This document shows positions 33,406 to 41,359 of a DNA stretch of 64,000 nucleotides, in pieces (the stretch's first letter is position 1; each line of letters begins with the position of its first letter). The position numbers and the translations under genes are program-made. The DNA is from JAIBBD01 sp041390685 (lineage in GTDB: Bacteria > Chloroflexota > Dehalococcoidia > UBA2979), in NCBI GenBank assembly GCA_041390685.1, contig JAWKPL010000001.1, positions 1,860,001 through 1,924,000 on the forward strand, given 5' to 3'. The notes under the pieces are model-generated. The model had not been told where the DNA came from and searched no databases. It was given only the letters and a program-made list of their open reading frames with translations.

Positions 33406-35457
33406 TCAGTCTCCGTTCCAGCCGCGTTCGCGCAGCAGGGCGAGGAAGCCATTCTCGTCGAGAATGGGGGTGCCGGCGGCCTCCGCCTTCTCGCGTTTGG
33501 AACCGCCGCCGTCACCAGCGACGAGGAAGGTCGTCTTCTTTGTCACGCTGGACCCGACTTTACCGCCGAGCTGCTTGATAAGGGCCTCGATGCGGTCGCG
33601 CGACCAGCGTTCGAGGGAGCCGGTGACGACGATCGTCTCGTGCTCGAGCGGGCCACCACGCGCCGAGGTCTCGTCGGTCATGCGGAGCCCGAGGGCCTGG
33701 AGCCGGTCGAGGAGCGCCCCGTACTCCTCGTCGTGGAGATAGTCGTGGACGGAGGCTGCCACGATGGGGCCGATGCCGTCGATGGCCGCGAGGTCCTCGA
33801 TGGAGGCGGCACGGAGGGCGTCCATGCCGCCGAAGTGGACGGCGAGGGCGGTGGCGGTCTCACCGCCGACGTGGCGGATGCCGAGCGCGACGAGCAGGCG
33901 GCGGAGGGGTCGTGTCTTGCTCTCATCGATGCGCGCGAAGAGGTTGTCGAGCGTCTTCGGGCCGATGCCGTCGAGCTGCAGGAGTGCGTCGCGCTGGGCG
34001 GGCAGTTCGTAGATGTCGGCGAGGCTGCGCACGAGGCCGAGGCGGACGAGGCGCGCGGCGAGCTGTTCGCCGAGGCCCTCGATGTCCATGGCGCCGCGGG
34101 AGGCCCAATGCTCGATCGAGCGGGCGAGGCGGGAGGGGCAGGCGCGGTTGGGGCAGTAGGTGGCGGCCTGGTTCGGGTCGCGGACGACGGGCGTCGCGCA
34201 CACTGGGCACTCCGCCGGCATCTCGAAGCGGCGCAGCTCGCGGCCCTCGCGGCGCGAGGGGACGGGGCCGATGACCTCGGGGATGACCTCGCCGGCACGC
34301 TGCACGACCACGTCGTCGCCGATGTAGAGGTCCTTCAGCCGCACCTGGTCCTCGTTATGGAGGGTGGCGACGCTGACGGTCGCGCCACCGACGAAGACGG
34401 GCTCGAGCATCGCGAAGGGCGTGAGGACGCCGGTGCGGCCGACTGACACCTGGATGTCGCGCAGGAGCGTGACGGCCTGCTCGGCCGGGAACTTGTAGGC
34501 GGTCGCCCACCTAGGCTCGCGGCCCACGACGCCGAGCTGGCGCTGCAGGCTGATGTCATCGACCTTCACGACCACGCCGTCGATGGCGTAGCGGAGGCTA
34601 TCTCGGCGCTCGCCCATCTGCTCGCAGAAGGCGGCGACCTCCTCGATGGTCTCGAAGCGCTGGGCGAGGGGATTCGTCGGGAAGCCGGCGGCCTGCATCC
34701 ACCCGAGAGCGGCCCAGTGCGCCGGCGGTCTGGCGGCGCCCTCCATCCAGCCGAGCTGGTAGACGAACAGCTCGAGGCGGCGGGAGGCCGTGATGGACGG
34801 GTCGAGCTGGCGAAGGGAGCCAGCGGCGGTGTTGCGGGGGTTCATGTAGAGCGGCTCGCCAGCGGCGGTGCGTTCGGCGTTGAGGCGTTCGAACTCGGAC
34901 TTCGACATGTAGACCTCACCGCGCACCTCGAAGGCGTCGGGGGCGGGGTCGGTGGCGATGGCGAGGGGAAGCGAACGGATGGTGCGGAGGTTGTTCGTGA
35001 TGTCCTCGCCGCGGAGGCCGTCGCCGCGCGTCGCGCCGACGGCGAAGCGGCCCTGCTGGTAGATGAGCGAGATGGCGAGGCCGTCGATCTTGGGCTCGCA
35101 CACCATCGCGAAGTCGTCGCGCTCGAGGAGACGCGCGACGCGGGCGTGCCAGGCGCGCAGCTCGTCGCCGTCGAAGACATTGCCGAGGGAGAGCATCGGC
35201 TCGCGATGGACGACCACGCCGAAGGCGGGCGAAGGCTCGCCAGAGACGCGCTGGGTGGGCGAGTCGGGGGTGACGAGTTCAGGAAAGCGAGCCTCGAGGT
35301 CCACGAGCTCGCGGAAGAGGCGGTCGTACTCGGTATCACCGATCTCGGGCTGATTGAGGACGTGATAGCGGTAGTCGTGATAGCGGATTTCGCCGCGTAG
35401 GTCGTCGACGCGGAGGCGTGCCTCTTCCAGGTCGCGCTGCGTGTCCGTGAAGGTCAT
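33406..35457 (-). CDS. ligA: NAD+-dependent DNA ligase LigA
   Basis: A 683-residue, full-length bacterial ligase that seals nicks in replication and repair. Order: Ia domain (YHDYRYHVLNQPEIGDTEYDRLFREL) for NMN, adenylation domain with the nucleophile Lys123 in EPKIDG, OB fold, a four-Cys zinc finger (CPVCATPVV and YCPNRACPSRL), helix-hairpin-helix repeats (QLDGIGPKTLDNLF, AIDGIGPIVAASV) and a C-terminal BRCT domain (ETIVVTGSLERWSRD). A TATACT box 8 nt upstream of the ATG suggests a leaderless mRNA, although CAGGG is also present. Confidence 0.97.
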   Translation of the reverse strand: MTFTDTQRDLEEARLRVDDLRGEIRYHDYRYHVLNQPEIGDTEYDRLFRELVDLEARFPELVTPDSPTQRVSGEPSPAFGVVVHREPMLSLGNVFDGDELRAWHARVARLLERDDFAMVCEPKIDGLAISLIYQQGRFAVGATRGDGLRGEDITNNLRTIRSLPLAIATDPAPDAFEVRGEVYMSKSEFERLNAERTAAGEPLYMNPRNTAAGSLRQLDPSITASRRLELFVYQLGWMEGAARPPAHWAALGWMQAAGFPTNPLAQRFETIEEVAAFCEQMGERRDSLRYAIDGVVVKVDDISLQRQLGVVGREPRWATAYKFPAEQAVTLLRDIQVSVGRTGVLTPFAMLEPVFVGGATVSVATLHNEDQVRLKDLYIGDDVVVQRAGEVIPEVIGPVPSRREGRELRRFEMPAECPVCATPVVRDPNQAATYCPNRACPSRLARSIEHWASRGAMDIEGLGEQLAARLVRLGLVRSLADIYELPAQRDALLQLDGIGPKTLDNLFARIDESKTRPLRRLLVALGIRHVGGETATALAVHFGGMDALRAASIEDLAAIDGIGPIVAASVHDYLHDEEYGALLDRLQALGLRMTDETSARGGPLEHETIVVTGSLERWSRDRIEALIKQLGGKVGSSVTKKTTFLVAGDGGGSKREKAEAAGTPILDENGFLALLRERGWNGD

Positions 35458-35465
35458 GCCCTGCG

Positions 35466-35492
35466 AGTATACCGGCAGGCGCCTGCTAGAAT
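35466..35492. promoter_or_regulatory. Divergent promoter region between ligA and hisH with a 12-bp palindrome
   Basis: For ligA (minus) a TATACT box is at 35466-35471. For the his operon (plus) a TAGAAT -10 box is at 35487-35492. Between them lies the perfect palindrome GCAGGCGCCTGC (35475-35486), touching the his -10 box, where a regulator could affect both genes. -35 boxes are weak. Confidence 0.4.
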
Positions 35493-35525
35493 CGGTTCAT
35501 ACGGCACTCGTCAGGAGGCATGAGC

Positions 35526-36179
35526 GTGGCGGACGTGGTCATCGTCGACTACGGAGCAGGGAACCTGCGCAGCGTGGCGCGTGCGGTGGCCCATGCCGGC
35601 GTGGAGGCGGTGGTCACCTCGAACGCCCAGGCCGTCGCCGACGCCCGTGCGCTGATCGTGCCCGGCGTGGGCGCCGCGGCGGACACGATGGCGAACCTCC
35701 GCGCGGGGGGCCTCGTCGAGCCGATCCGGGAGTACATCGCGTCGGGGCGGCCGTTCCTCGGCGTGTGCATGGGGATGCAGGCGCTGTTCGAGGTGTCCGA
35801 GGAAGGCGGCTCGCACGAGTGCCTGGGCGTGTTGCCGGGACGCATCGTGCGGTTCCCGCACGGGCTGACGGTGCCGCACATGGGGTGGAACAACGTGCGC
35901 CTGCGGGCGCCGCATCCGGTGTTCGAGGGCATTGAGCAGGACGCGTTCTTCTACTTCGTGCACTCGTTCCATCCACAACCGGCTGACCAGACGCACGTGA
36001 TCGCGGAGACCGAATACGGGGGGGTGACGTTCCCGGCGGTCGTCGGCCGGGAGAACCTCGTGGCCACGCAGTTCCACCCGGAGAAGTCGGGTGCGGACGG
36101 GCTGCGGCTGTACGCGAACTTCCTGCGGCTGGCGCTGGAGCACGGATCCATCGCTCCGGTTGTCGCGACCGCTCCCTAG
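35526..36179 (+). CDS. hisH: Imidazole glycerol phosphate synthase, glutaminase subunit HisH
   Basis: Class I glutamine amidotransferase that feeds ammonia to HisF in histidine synthesis. The catalytic Cys is in FLGVCMGMQALF, His and Glu in ATQFHPEKSG; the N-terminal VVIVDYGAGNLRSVARA and the GVGAAADTMANL oxyanion region are typical. About 217 residues, normal length. GTG 35526 is chosen because AGGAGG ends 7 nt upstream; ATG 35520 is only 1 nt from it. It heads an operon with hisA, hisF, hisI and a HAD gene. Confidence 0.95.
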   Translation: MADVVIVDYGAGNLRSVARAVAHAGVEAVVTSNAQAVADARALIVPGVGAAADTMANLRAGGLVEPIREYIASGRPFLGVCMGMQALFEVSEEGGSHECLGVLPGRIVRFPHGLTVPHMGWNNVRLRAPHPVFEGIEQDAFFYFVHSFHPQPADQTHVIAETEYGGVTFPAVVGRENLVATQFHPEKSGADGLRLYANFLRLALEHGSIAPVVATAP

Positions 36180-36197
36180 CTTGATTCGAGGTTCCTG

Positions 36198-36917
36198 ATG
36201 CAGGTGATCCCCGCGGTCGATATTCGCGGCGGCCGATGCGTCCGCCTCACGCAGGGCGACTACGCACGCGAAACGGTGTTCGAGGAGGACCCGGTGGTCG
36301 CCGCCCGGCGGTGGGCAGACCTCGGAGCGGAGCGCATCCATGTCGTCGACCTCGATGGCGCGCGCGATGGGCGGCAGGCGAACGCCGACATCGTGCAAGC
36401 GATCGCGCGCGGCGTCGGCTGCCCGGTGCAGACCGGGGGCGGCGTGCGGAGCCTTGAGACGTTCAAGGCGACGATCGCGGGCGGGCTCGACCGGGTGGCG
36501 GTGGGGACGGCGGCCGTGAAGGATCCGGCGTTCCTGCGCGCCGCGGTCGCTGCCGCCCCCGAACGGCTGATCGTGTCGGTTGACGCGCGGGACGGGCGGG
36601 TGAGCCTCGAAGGTTGGACCGAGGGGACCGACCTCGACGCGCTCGCATTCATCGAGGAGCTAGTGGCGCTGGGCGTGCGGCGCATCGTGTACACGGACAT
36701 CAGCCGGGACGGTGTCGCGGGCAGCCCCAACTTCGAGATGTACGAGCGGCTGACCTCGAAGGTGCCGCTCGCGGTGGTGGCCGCCGGGGGTGTGTCGCGG
36801 GTCGAGGACCTGCGGCGGCTGGCGGCGTGCGGTGTGGACGGGGCGATCGTCGGGCGGGCACTGTACACCGGCGACGTGGACCTGCGCGAAGCGCTGGAGG
36901 TGGTGGCGGCGTGCTGA
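36198..36917 (+). CDS. hisA: ProFAR isomerase HisA
   Basis: A 239-residue (beta/alpha)8 enzyme that isomerises ProFAR to PRFAR, the fourth step of histidine synthesis. Catalytic Asp8 is in VIPAVDIRGGRCVRL and the second Asp in VSVDARDGRVSLEGWTE; phosphate loops are GGGVRSLET and AAGGVSRVEDL. GAGG precedes ATG 36198. Its 3' end overlaps hisF by 7 bp. In some Actinobacteria this protein also replaces TrpF (PriA); I cannot tell from sequence alone whether that holds here. Confidence 0.93.
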   Translation: MQVIPAVDIRGGRCVRLTQGDYARETVFEEDPVVAARRWADLGAERIHVVDLDGARDGRQANADIVQAIARGVGCPVQTGGGVRSLETFKATIAGGLDRVAVGTAAVKDPAFLRAAVAAAPERLIVSVDARDGRVSLEGWTEGTDLDALAFIEELVALGVRRIVYTDISRDGVAGSPNFEMYERLTSKVPLAVVAAGGVSRVEDLRRLAACGVDGAIVGRALYTGDVDLREALEVVAAC

Positions 36918-37702
36918 CGAAGCGGATCATCCCGTGTTTCGACGTGGCCGAGGGGCGCGTCGTAAAGGGCGTGTCGTTCGTCGAGCTGCGGGACGCGGGC
37001 GACCCGGTGGAGCTGGCGGCGGCGTACGACCGCGGCGGCGCGGACGAGCTGGTCTTCCTCGACATCACGGCCTCGCACGAGGGGCGCGCGAGTGTGTACG
37101 ACATGATCGCGCGGACGGCGGATCAGGTGTTCATCCCGCTCACCGTCGGCGGCGGCGTGCGGACGACGCAGGACATGCGCCTCATGCTGGAGGTGGGGGC
37201 GGACAAGGTGTCCGTGAACACGGCGGCGGTCGAGCGGCCGGAACTCATCTCGGAGGGCGCGCACCGCTTCGGGTCGCAGTGCATCGTGGTGGCGGTCGAC
37301 GCCAAGCGCGTCCCGGGCACCGAGGCGGCGCCGCGCTGGGAGATCTACGTGCATGGCGGGCGGACGCCGACCGGGCGCGACGCCATCGAGTGGGCGCGCG
37401 AGGCGGTGCAGCGGGGGGCGGGCGAGCTGCTCGTGACCTCGATGGACACGGACGGGCATCAGCAGGGGTATGACCTGGGGCTCCTGCAGGCGGTGAGCGA
37501 GGCGGTGGAGGTACCGGTGATCGCCTCGGGTGGGGCGGGCAAGCCGGAGCATCTGTACGACGCGCTGGCGGACGGCGGGGCGGATGCGGTGCTGGCCGCC
37601 TCGATCTTTCACTTCGGGACATACACCATCGGCTCGATCAAGGAGTACCTGGCCGGGCGCGGGGTGCCGATGCGGCCGGTGCGAGCGGAAGGTGCGGCAT
37701 GA
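36911..37702 (+). CDS. hisF: Imidazole glycerol phosphate synthase, cyclase subunit HisF
   Basis: A 263-residue TIM-barrel cyclase that takes PRFAR and ammonia from HisH to IGP and AICAR. Diagnostic: IIPCFDVAEGRVVKGVSF with the catalytic Asp, FIPLTVGGGVRTTQDMRLML, CIVVAVDAKRVPG with the second Asp, and ELLVTSMDTDGHQQGYDLGLL. The GTG start sits inside the last codons of hisA (7-bp overlap), so translation is coupled; it ends in an ATGA overlap with hisI. Confidence 0.95.
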   Translation: MLTKRIIPCFDVAEGRVVKGVSFVELRDAGDPVELAAAYDRGGADELVFLDITASHEGRASVYDMIARTADQVFIPLTVGGGVRTTQDMRLMLEVGADKVSVNTAAVERPELISEGAHRFGSQCIVVAVDAKRVPGTEAAPRWEIYVHGGRTPTGRDAIEWAREAVQRGAGELLVTSMDTDGHQQGYDLGLLQAVSEAVEVPVIASGGAGKPEHLYDALADGGADAVLAASIFHFGTYTIGSIKEYLAGRGVPMRPVRAEGAA

Positions 37703-38052
37703 GCCTCGATCCGAGCGAGTTGAAGTACGACGGGCAGGGGCTGATCCCGGCGGTGTTGCAGGACGCGGCGTCACGCGAGGTGGTGATGGTCGGATACATG
37801 AACGCGGACACGCTGCGGCAGACGATCGAGATCGGGCAGGCGGTGTTCTGGTCGCGCAGCCGGCAGGAGGTATGGCACAAGGGGGCCACCTCCGGCGACT
37901 ACGTGCAGGTGCTCGACGTGACGACCGACTGCGATGGGGACGTAGTGCTGCTGCAGGTGGCGCTGCTCGGCGGTGGCGTCTGTCACACCGGCGCGCGGTC
38001 GTGCTTCGTGGAACCGGAGAACGGGATGCCCCGGCGGGTGGTGGTCGGCTAG
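37699..38052 (+). CDS. hisI: Phosphoribosyl-AMP cyclohydrolase HisI
   Basis: A 117-residue zinc enzyme that opens the ring of phosphoribosyl-AMP. The zinc-binding residues are visible: DVTTDCDGDVVLLQV (with Asp-rich Mg site and first Cys), and GVCHTGARSCF (two Cys six apart). QAVFWSRSRQEVWHKGATSGDY is typical. It is a stand-alone HisI with no fused HisE domain; hisE is not in this window. ATG overlaps the hisF stop, and its stop abuts the HAD gene. Confidence 0.95.
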   Translation: MSLDPSELKYDGQGLIPAVLQDAASREVVMVGYMNADTLRQTIEIGQAVFWSRSRQEVWHKGATSGDYVQVLDVTTDCDGDVVLLQVALLGGGVCHTGARSCFVEPENGMPRRVVVG

Positions 38053-38075
38053 TGCCTGTGTTCGGGGGGCACGCG

Positions 38076-38762
38076 GTGACGCCGCCGCTGGCCGTTTCCG
38101 TGGTCGTGTTCGACATCGACGGGACGCTGGTCGACTTCGGCGCGGCGTTTCAGGCGGGGCTGCGAGCGACGGCGCTCGACCTGTCGAGGCTCGTGGGTCG
38201 AGAGGTCCCTGTACGGGACCTCTGGGCGGCTCAGCAGGCGGCGGGAAGCGTGCTCGACGGCCGGCCCGGCGGGCGAGGCCAGTACCGCATGGCGGCGTTG
38301 CGGAGCGCCCTGGCCTCGTTCTCGTGTGACGAAGGCCAGGTCGCGGCGCTGATCGATGTCTTCACTGCTGCGCGTGACGGCCTCGTTCAGCCGTACACAG
38401 ACGCGGAGTCTACCGTCGTGGCGCTTCGCGCGCGTGGGTTCGAGTTGATCGCGGCGAGCAACGGGAATTCGGACCTCACGCGGCTCCCGCTGTTCGACCA
38501 CTTCAAGACCAGGTGGCTGGCGGCAGAGGTCGGGCTATCGAAGCCGGACCCCCGGTTCTTCCTCGGTGCACTGGAGCGGGTCGGCGTGCGGCCGGAGGCC
38601 GCGGTGATGGTGGGCGACCGTCTCGACAACGACTACGAGCCGGCGCGGAGCGTGGGGATGCACGCGGTGCTCGTCGACCGCGAACGGAAGGTCGAGGATC
38701 CCTCGGTGCTGCGGGTGAGCGCGCTCGCGGAGCTGCTCGAACTGGTGGAGCGGGCGGGGTAG
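38076..38762 (+). CDS. HAD-superfamily hydrolase (candidate histidinol-phosphate phosphatase)
   Basis: A 228-residue HAD phosphatase: motif I DIDGTLVDF (nucleophile and acid Asp), motif II SNGN, motif III Lys in GLSKPDP, motif IV GDRLDNDYE. The helical cap between motifs I and II makes it subfamily I. It is the last gene of the his operon, closely following hisI. As no recognised histidinol-phosphatase lies here, it could fill that step, but it could also be an unrelated phosphatase. GTG 38076 is chosen for the GGGGGG tract 6 nt upstream; GTG 38052, overlapping the hisI stop, is an alternative. Confidence 0.82.
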   Translation: MTPPLAVSVVVFDIDGTLVDFGAAFQAGLRATALDLSRLVGREVPVRDLWAAQQAAGSVLDGRPGGRGQYRMAALRSALASFSCDEGQVAALIDVFTAARDGLVQPYTDAESTVVALRARGFELIAASNGNSDLTRLPLFDHFKTRWLAAEVGLSKPDPRFFLGALERVGVRPEAAVMVGDRLDNDYEPARSVGMHAVLVDRERKVEDPSVLRVSALAELLELVERAG

Positions 38763-38766
38763 CGGC

Positions 38767-39696
38767 TCAGTCGGTGGCCGGGTCGGCCAGCGTCGTCTCG
38801 CTCAGGGGCGGGATGCCGCGGGCGGCGCGCTCATCCTCGGCGACGGCGTGCTCGAGCGAAGCGATGGCGACCTGGATGTGTTCATCCTCCGGTACGCGGG
38901 TGGTGAGGTACTGCAGCGCAATGTTGCCAGCGAAGAGCCAGCGCACGATGGGCCAGCGCTGGTGGAAGCCGGCGAAGCGGATCGCCTCGTAGGCGACGGA
39001 TGCGATGACCGGGACGAGGACGATGCGGGAGCTGATGCGCCACCACAGGGGCGGGTCGCCGAGGAGCGCGAAGACGAACACCGCGACGACACCGACGGTG
39101 AGCAGGAACGACGTCCCGCAGCGCGGGTGCTCCTTGGGGAACCGGCGAATCGCCTGCACGGTGAGCTCGCGGCCCTCCTCGAAGGCGTGGATGGCCATGT
39201 GCTCTGCGCCGTGGTACTGGAAGACGCGGCCGATCTCCTCGGAGCGGCCGATGAGCCAGATGTAGCCGATGAGCATGCCGAGGCGCAGGGCGCCCTCGAT
39301 GAGGACGACGACGAACGTGGGTAACTCGCCCTCGAGCCAGGCGGTGGCTACGACGGGAACGACGAAGAAGAGGGCCAGCCCGAGGGCCATCGAGACGCCC
39401 ATGACCACCCAGGAGATGGCGCCGAGGGACTGTGGTTGCCCGTCCTCGTCGAGGTCGTCGACGGCGACGGAAGCGGACCAGGCGAGGGCGCGCATGCCGA
39501 GGGCGAGGGTTTCCCAGAGCACGATGATGCCCCGGATCAGGGGTATGCGGCGGAGGGCGCTGGTGTAGATGTTGCCGAGGCGGTCGGCACGGAGAGCGAT
39601 GGAACCATCCGGGCGGCGCACGGCGACGGCCATGGCCCGCGCACCGCGGATCATGACACCCTCGACGACAGCCTGGCCTCCGTAAGTCTGGCTCAC
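38767..39696 (-). CDS. DUF1385 (YqhQ-like) membrane protein
   Basis: A 309-residue protein of the DUF1385/YqhQ family. The N-terminus QTYGGQAVVEGVMIRGARAMAVAVRRPDGSI is the hallmark, followed by IPLIRGIIVLWETLALGMRAL, four to five helices, FQYHGAEHMAIHAFE with conserved Glu/His that look metal-binding, and HPRCGTSFLL. Biochemical role is not established to my knowledge. The GTG start is preceded by TAGGCT after 6 nt with no Shine-Dalgarno, so it is probably leaderless. Confidence 0.88.
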   Translation of the reverse strand: MSQTYGGQAVVEGVMIRGARAMAVAVRRPDGSIALRADRLGNIYTSALRRIPLIRGIIVLWETLALGMRALAWSASVAVDDLDEDGQPQSLGAISWVVMGVSMALGLALFFVVPVVATAWLEGELPTFVVVLIEGALRLGMLIGYIWLIGRSEEIGRVFQYHGAEHMAIHAFEEGRELTVQAIRRFPKEHPRCGTSFLLTVGVVAVFVFALLGDPPLWWRISSRIVLVPVIASVAYEAIRFAGFHQRWPIVRWLFAGNIALQYLTTRVPEDEHIQVAIASLEHAVAEDERAARGIPPLSETTLADPATD

Positions 39697-39757
39697 GATC
39701 GTAGCCTACGATCCCGCGAGGCAAGCGACGAGGGCGGGACGGATCCCGCCGGCGGAG

Positions 39758-40216
39758 CTATGGCGCTGTGTCGGCGGTCGCGCGGCGGACCAGCGCCTCG
39801 ATACGGGCTGCCTCAACGGGGGTGAGTGTCTTGAGCGCGTAGGACGTGGGCCACATGCCGCCCTCGTCGAGGCGGGCGGCGTCGTTGAATCCGAGCGTCG
39901 CGTACCGCGCGCCGAACTTGGCGGCGCTCTGAAAGAAGCAGACGACCTGGCCGTCTCGCGTGTAGGCGGGCATGCCGTACCACATCCGCGGGACGAGGAG
40001 GGGCGCGTGCTGCGTGACGATCTCGTGGATGCGCGTGGCCATCGTCCGGTCGGGCTCGGGCATCTCGGCGATCTTCGCGAGTACCGTCTGCTCACCTGCT
40101 TCGCGGTTCTTGCTCGCGCGAGCCTCTGCCTTCAGCTCGCGGGCGCGCTCCTGCATTGCGGCGCGTTCGGCGTCGGAGAACGCCTCAGCGGGCTTCGTGG
40201 ACTGCTTTTTGGGCAT
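39758..40216 (-). CDS. DUF1801/YdhG-like protein
   Basis: A 152-residue protein with a basic helical N-terminal part (SDAERAAMQERARELKAEARASKNREAG) and a C-terminal DUF1801-like fold: LVPRMWYGMPAYTRDGQVVCFFQSAAKFGARYATLGFNDAARLDEGGMWPTSYALKTLTP. The family is related to frataxin-like folds but its function is unknown. GGGAGG lies 6 nt before ATG. The N-terminal helix may be a coiled coil for oligomerisation. Confidence 0.75.
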   Translation of the reverse strand: MPKKQSTKPAEAFSDAERAAMQERARELKAEARASKNREAGEQTVLAKIAEMPEPDRTMATRIHEIVTQHAPLLVPRMWYGMPAYTRDGQVVCFFQSAAKFGARYATLGFNDAARLDEGGMWPTSYALKTLTPVEAARIEALVRRATADTAP

Positions 40217-40309
40217 CGCACACCTCCCGCGGGAGCCCCAATGTCCTTCGAGGATAGCGACCCCGGCCAACTGCGACCGGTGCCCTCGAGGGCCGGGGGG
40301 GACGACGAA

Positions 40310-40327
40310 GGCGGCCGTTCGGCCGCC
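40310..40327. terminator. GC hairpin after rpmE
   Basis: GGCGGCC, GTTC, GGCCGCC: a perfect 7-bp stem with a 4-nt loop, 28 bp beyond the rpmE stop codon on the minus strand. No U-tract. It is the likely end of the rplU-rpmA-rpmE transcript. Confidence 0.55.
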
Positions 40328-40354
40328 GTCGAGACGTGTCAGCGCGGACGCGGT

Positions 40355-40561
40355 CTAGCTGTCCTTCTTCGCGTAGCGGCGGCGGAAGCGCTCGACGCGG
40401 CCAGCCGTGTCGACGATGCGCTGTTCGCCGGTGAAGAAGGGGTGGCAGTTCGAGCACACGTCCACGCGCATCTCGGGCTTCGTGGAGCGGGTGCGCCACT
40501 CCTTGCCGCAGGAGCACTGGACGGTGGCCTCGACGTACTCGGGGTGGATGTCGGCCTTCAT
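40355..40561 (-). CDS. rpmE: 50S ribosomal protein L31 (zinc-binding type)
   Basis: A 68-residue L31 starting MKADIHPEYVEATVQCSCG. Zinc-ligand cysteines C16, C18, C36 and C39 (CSC and CSNC) are all present, so this is the zinc-containing C+ form. The NCHPFFTGEQRIVDTAGRVERFRRRY segment is typical. It follows rpmA by 49 bp on the same strand; rpmE next to rplU-rpmA is unusual, since rpmE more often sits near rho or prfA. Confidence 0.96.
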   Translation of the reverse strand: MKADIHPEYVEATVQCSCGKEWRTRSTKPEMRVDVCSNCHPFFTGEQRIVDTAGRVERFRRRYAKKDS

Positions 40562-40610
40562 AGGGGCTGATACTCCGGGTTCTGGTCTATCGTTCGTGGT
40601 GGCCGCGCAC

Positions 40611-40874
40611 TTACGCGTCGGCGGTGACGATCGAGACCTGCTTGCGGCGGCCCTTGGCGAACGGGCTGAACTTCACGGAGCCGTCGACCTTCGCCCAGAG
40701 GGTGTGGTCGCGGCCGACGCCGATGTTCTCGCCGGGGTGCACACGGGTGCCGCGCTGGCGGACGATGATGGAACCGGCGGTCACGACCTCGCCATCGAAG
40801 CGCTTCACGCCGAGGCGCTGCGCGTTCGAGTCGCGGCCGTTCTTGCTCGAGCCGCCGGACTTCTTGTGAGCCAT
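40611..40874 (-). CDS. rpmA: 50S ribosomal protein L27
   Basis: An 87-residue L27: MAHKKSGGSSKNGRDSNAQRLGVKRFDGE, then IIVRQRGTRVHPGENIGVGRDHTLWAK. It contacts tRNA at the peptidyl-transferase centre through its N-terminus. That tail starts directly after Met-Ala, so no Prp-cleaved extension as in Firmicutes. It follows rplU after 19 bp, in the standard L21-L27 order. Confidence 0.97.
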   Translation of the reverse strand: MAHKKSGGSSKNGRDSNAQRLGVKRFDGEVVTAGSIIVRQRGTRVHPGENIGVGRDHTLWAKVDGSVKFSPFAKGRRKQVSIVTADA

Positions 40875-40893
40875 AGTCTGCTCCTCGTGGGCC

Positions 40894-41208
40894 CTAGCCG
40901 GCGTCGATCGCCGTGATGGCGAGTCGGGTGCGCTCGTGGCGGTGTCCGCGTAGCTGGCGACGGCGGGTCTTGTTCTTGTACTTGAACACGAGCACCTTGT
41001 CGTCTCGAGGGTGGTCTTTCACCGTAGCGGCCACGGAGGCGCCCGCGACGGTCGGGGAGCCGACCTTCACAGCGCCGTCCCGGTCGATGAGGAGGACGTC
41101 CTCGATGGTGATGCTGGAACCCTCAGGCGCGTCCAGCCGTTCGACGAGGATCTCGTCGCCCTGGCGCACACGATACTGTTTTCCGCCGGTGCGGATAATC
41201 GCAAACAT
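40894..41208 (-). CDS. rplU: 50S ribosomal protein L21
   Basis: A 104-residue L21: MFAIIRTGGKQYRVRQGDEILVE, then VGSPTVAGASVAATVKDHPRDDKVLVFKYKNKTRRRQLRGHRHERTRLAITAI, all typical. It binds 23S rRNA early in assembly. I chose ATG 41208 with GAGGTG just upstream; GTG 41214 would add two residues not usual in L21. A promoter-like TTGACG-N18-TAGACT lies 29-58 bp upstream. Confidence 0.96.
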   Translation of the reverse strand: MFAIIRTGGKQYRVRQGDEILVERLDAPEGSSITIEDVLLIDRDGAVKVGSPTVAGASVAATVKDHPRDDKVLVFKYKNKTRRRQLRGHRHERTRLAITAIDAG

Positions 41209-41236
41209 ATTCACCTCATGAAGATGCGGTGCAAGT

Positions 41237-41266
41237 AGTCTAGGTGTTGGCCATCGACACCGTCAA
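41237..41266 (-). promoter_or_regulatory. Sigma70-type promoter of rplU-rpmA-rpmE
   Basis: On the minus strand, -35 TTGACG (41261-41266) and -10 TAGACT (41237-41242) are spaced 18 bp. The expected transcript start is about 20 nt before ATG 41208, leaving a short leader with GAGGTG. No L21 leader structure is evident in that space. Confidence 0.55.
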
Positions 41267-41359
41267 ACTCCAGGTGCGCGGGAGTACTGCGGGGACACCC
41301 TGAGCGTCATCGACATCATCACGGCGCCGTTCGACCTGTTCAACTGGCTGACGGACGAG

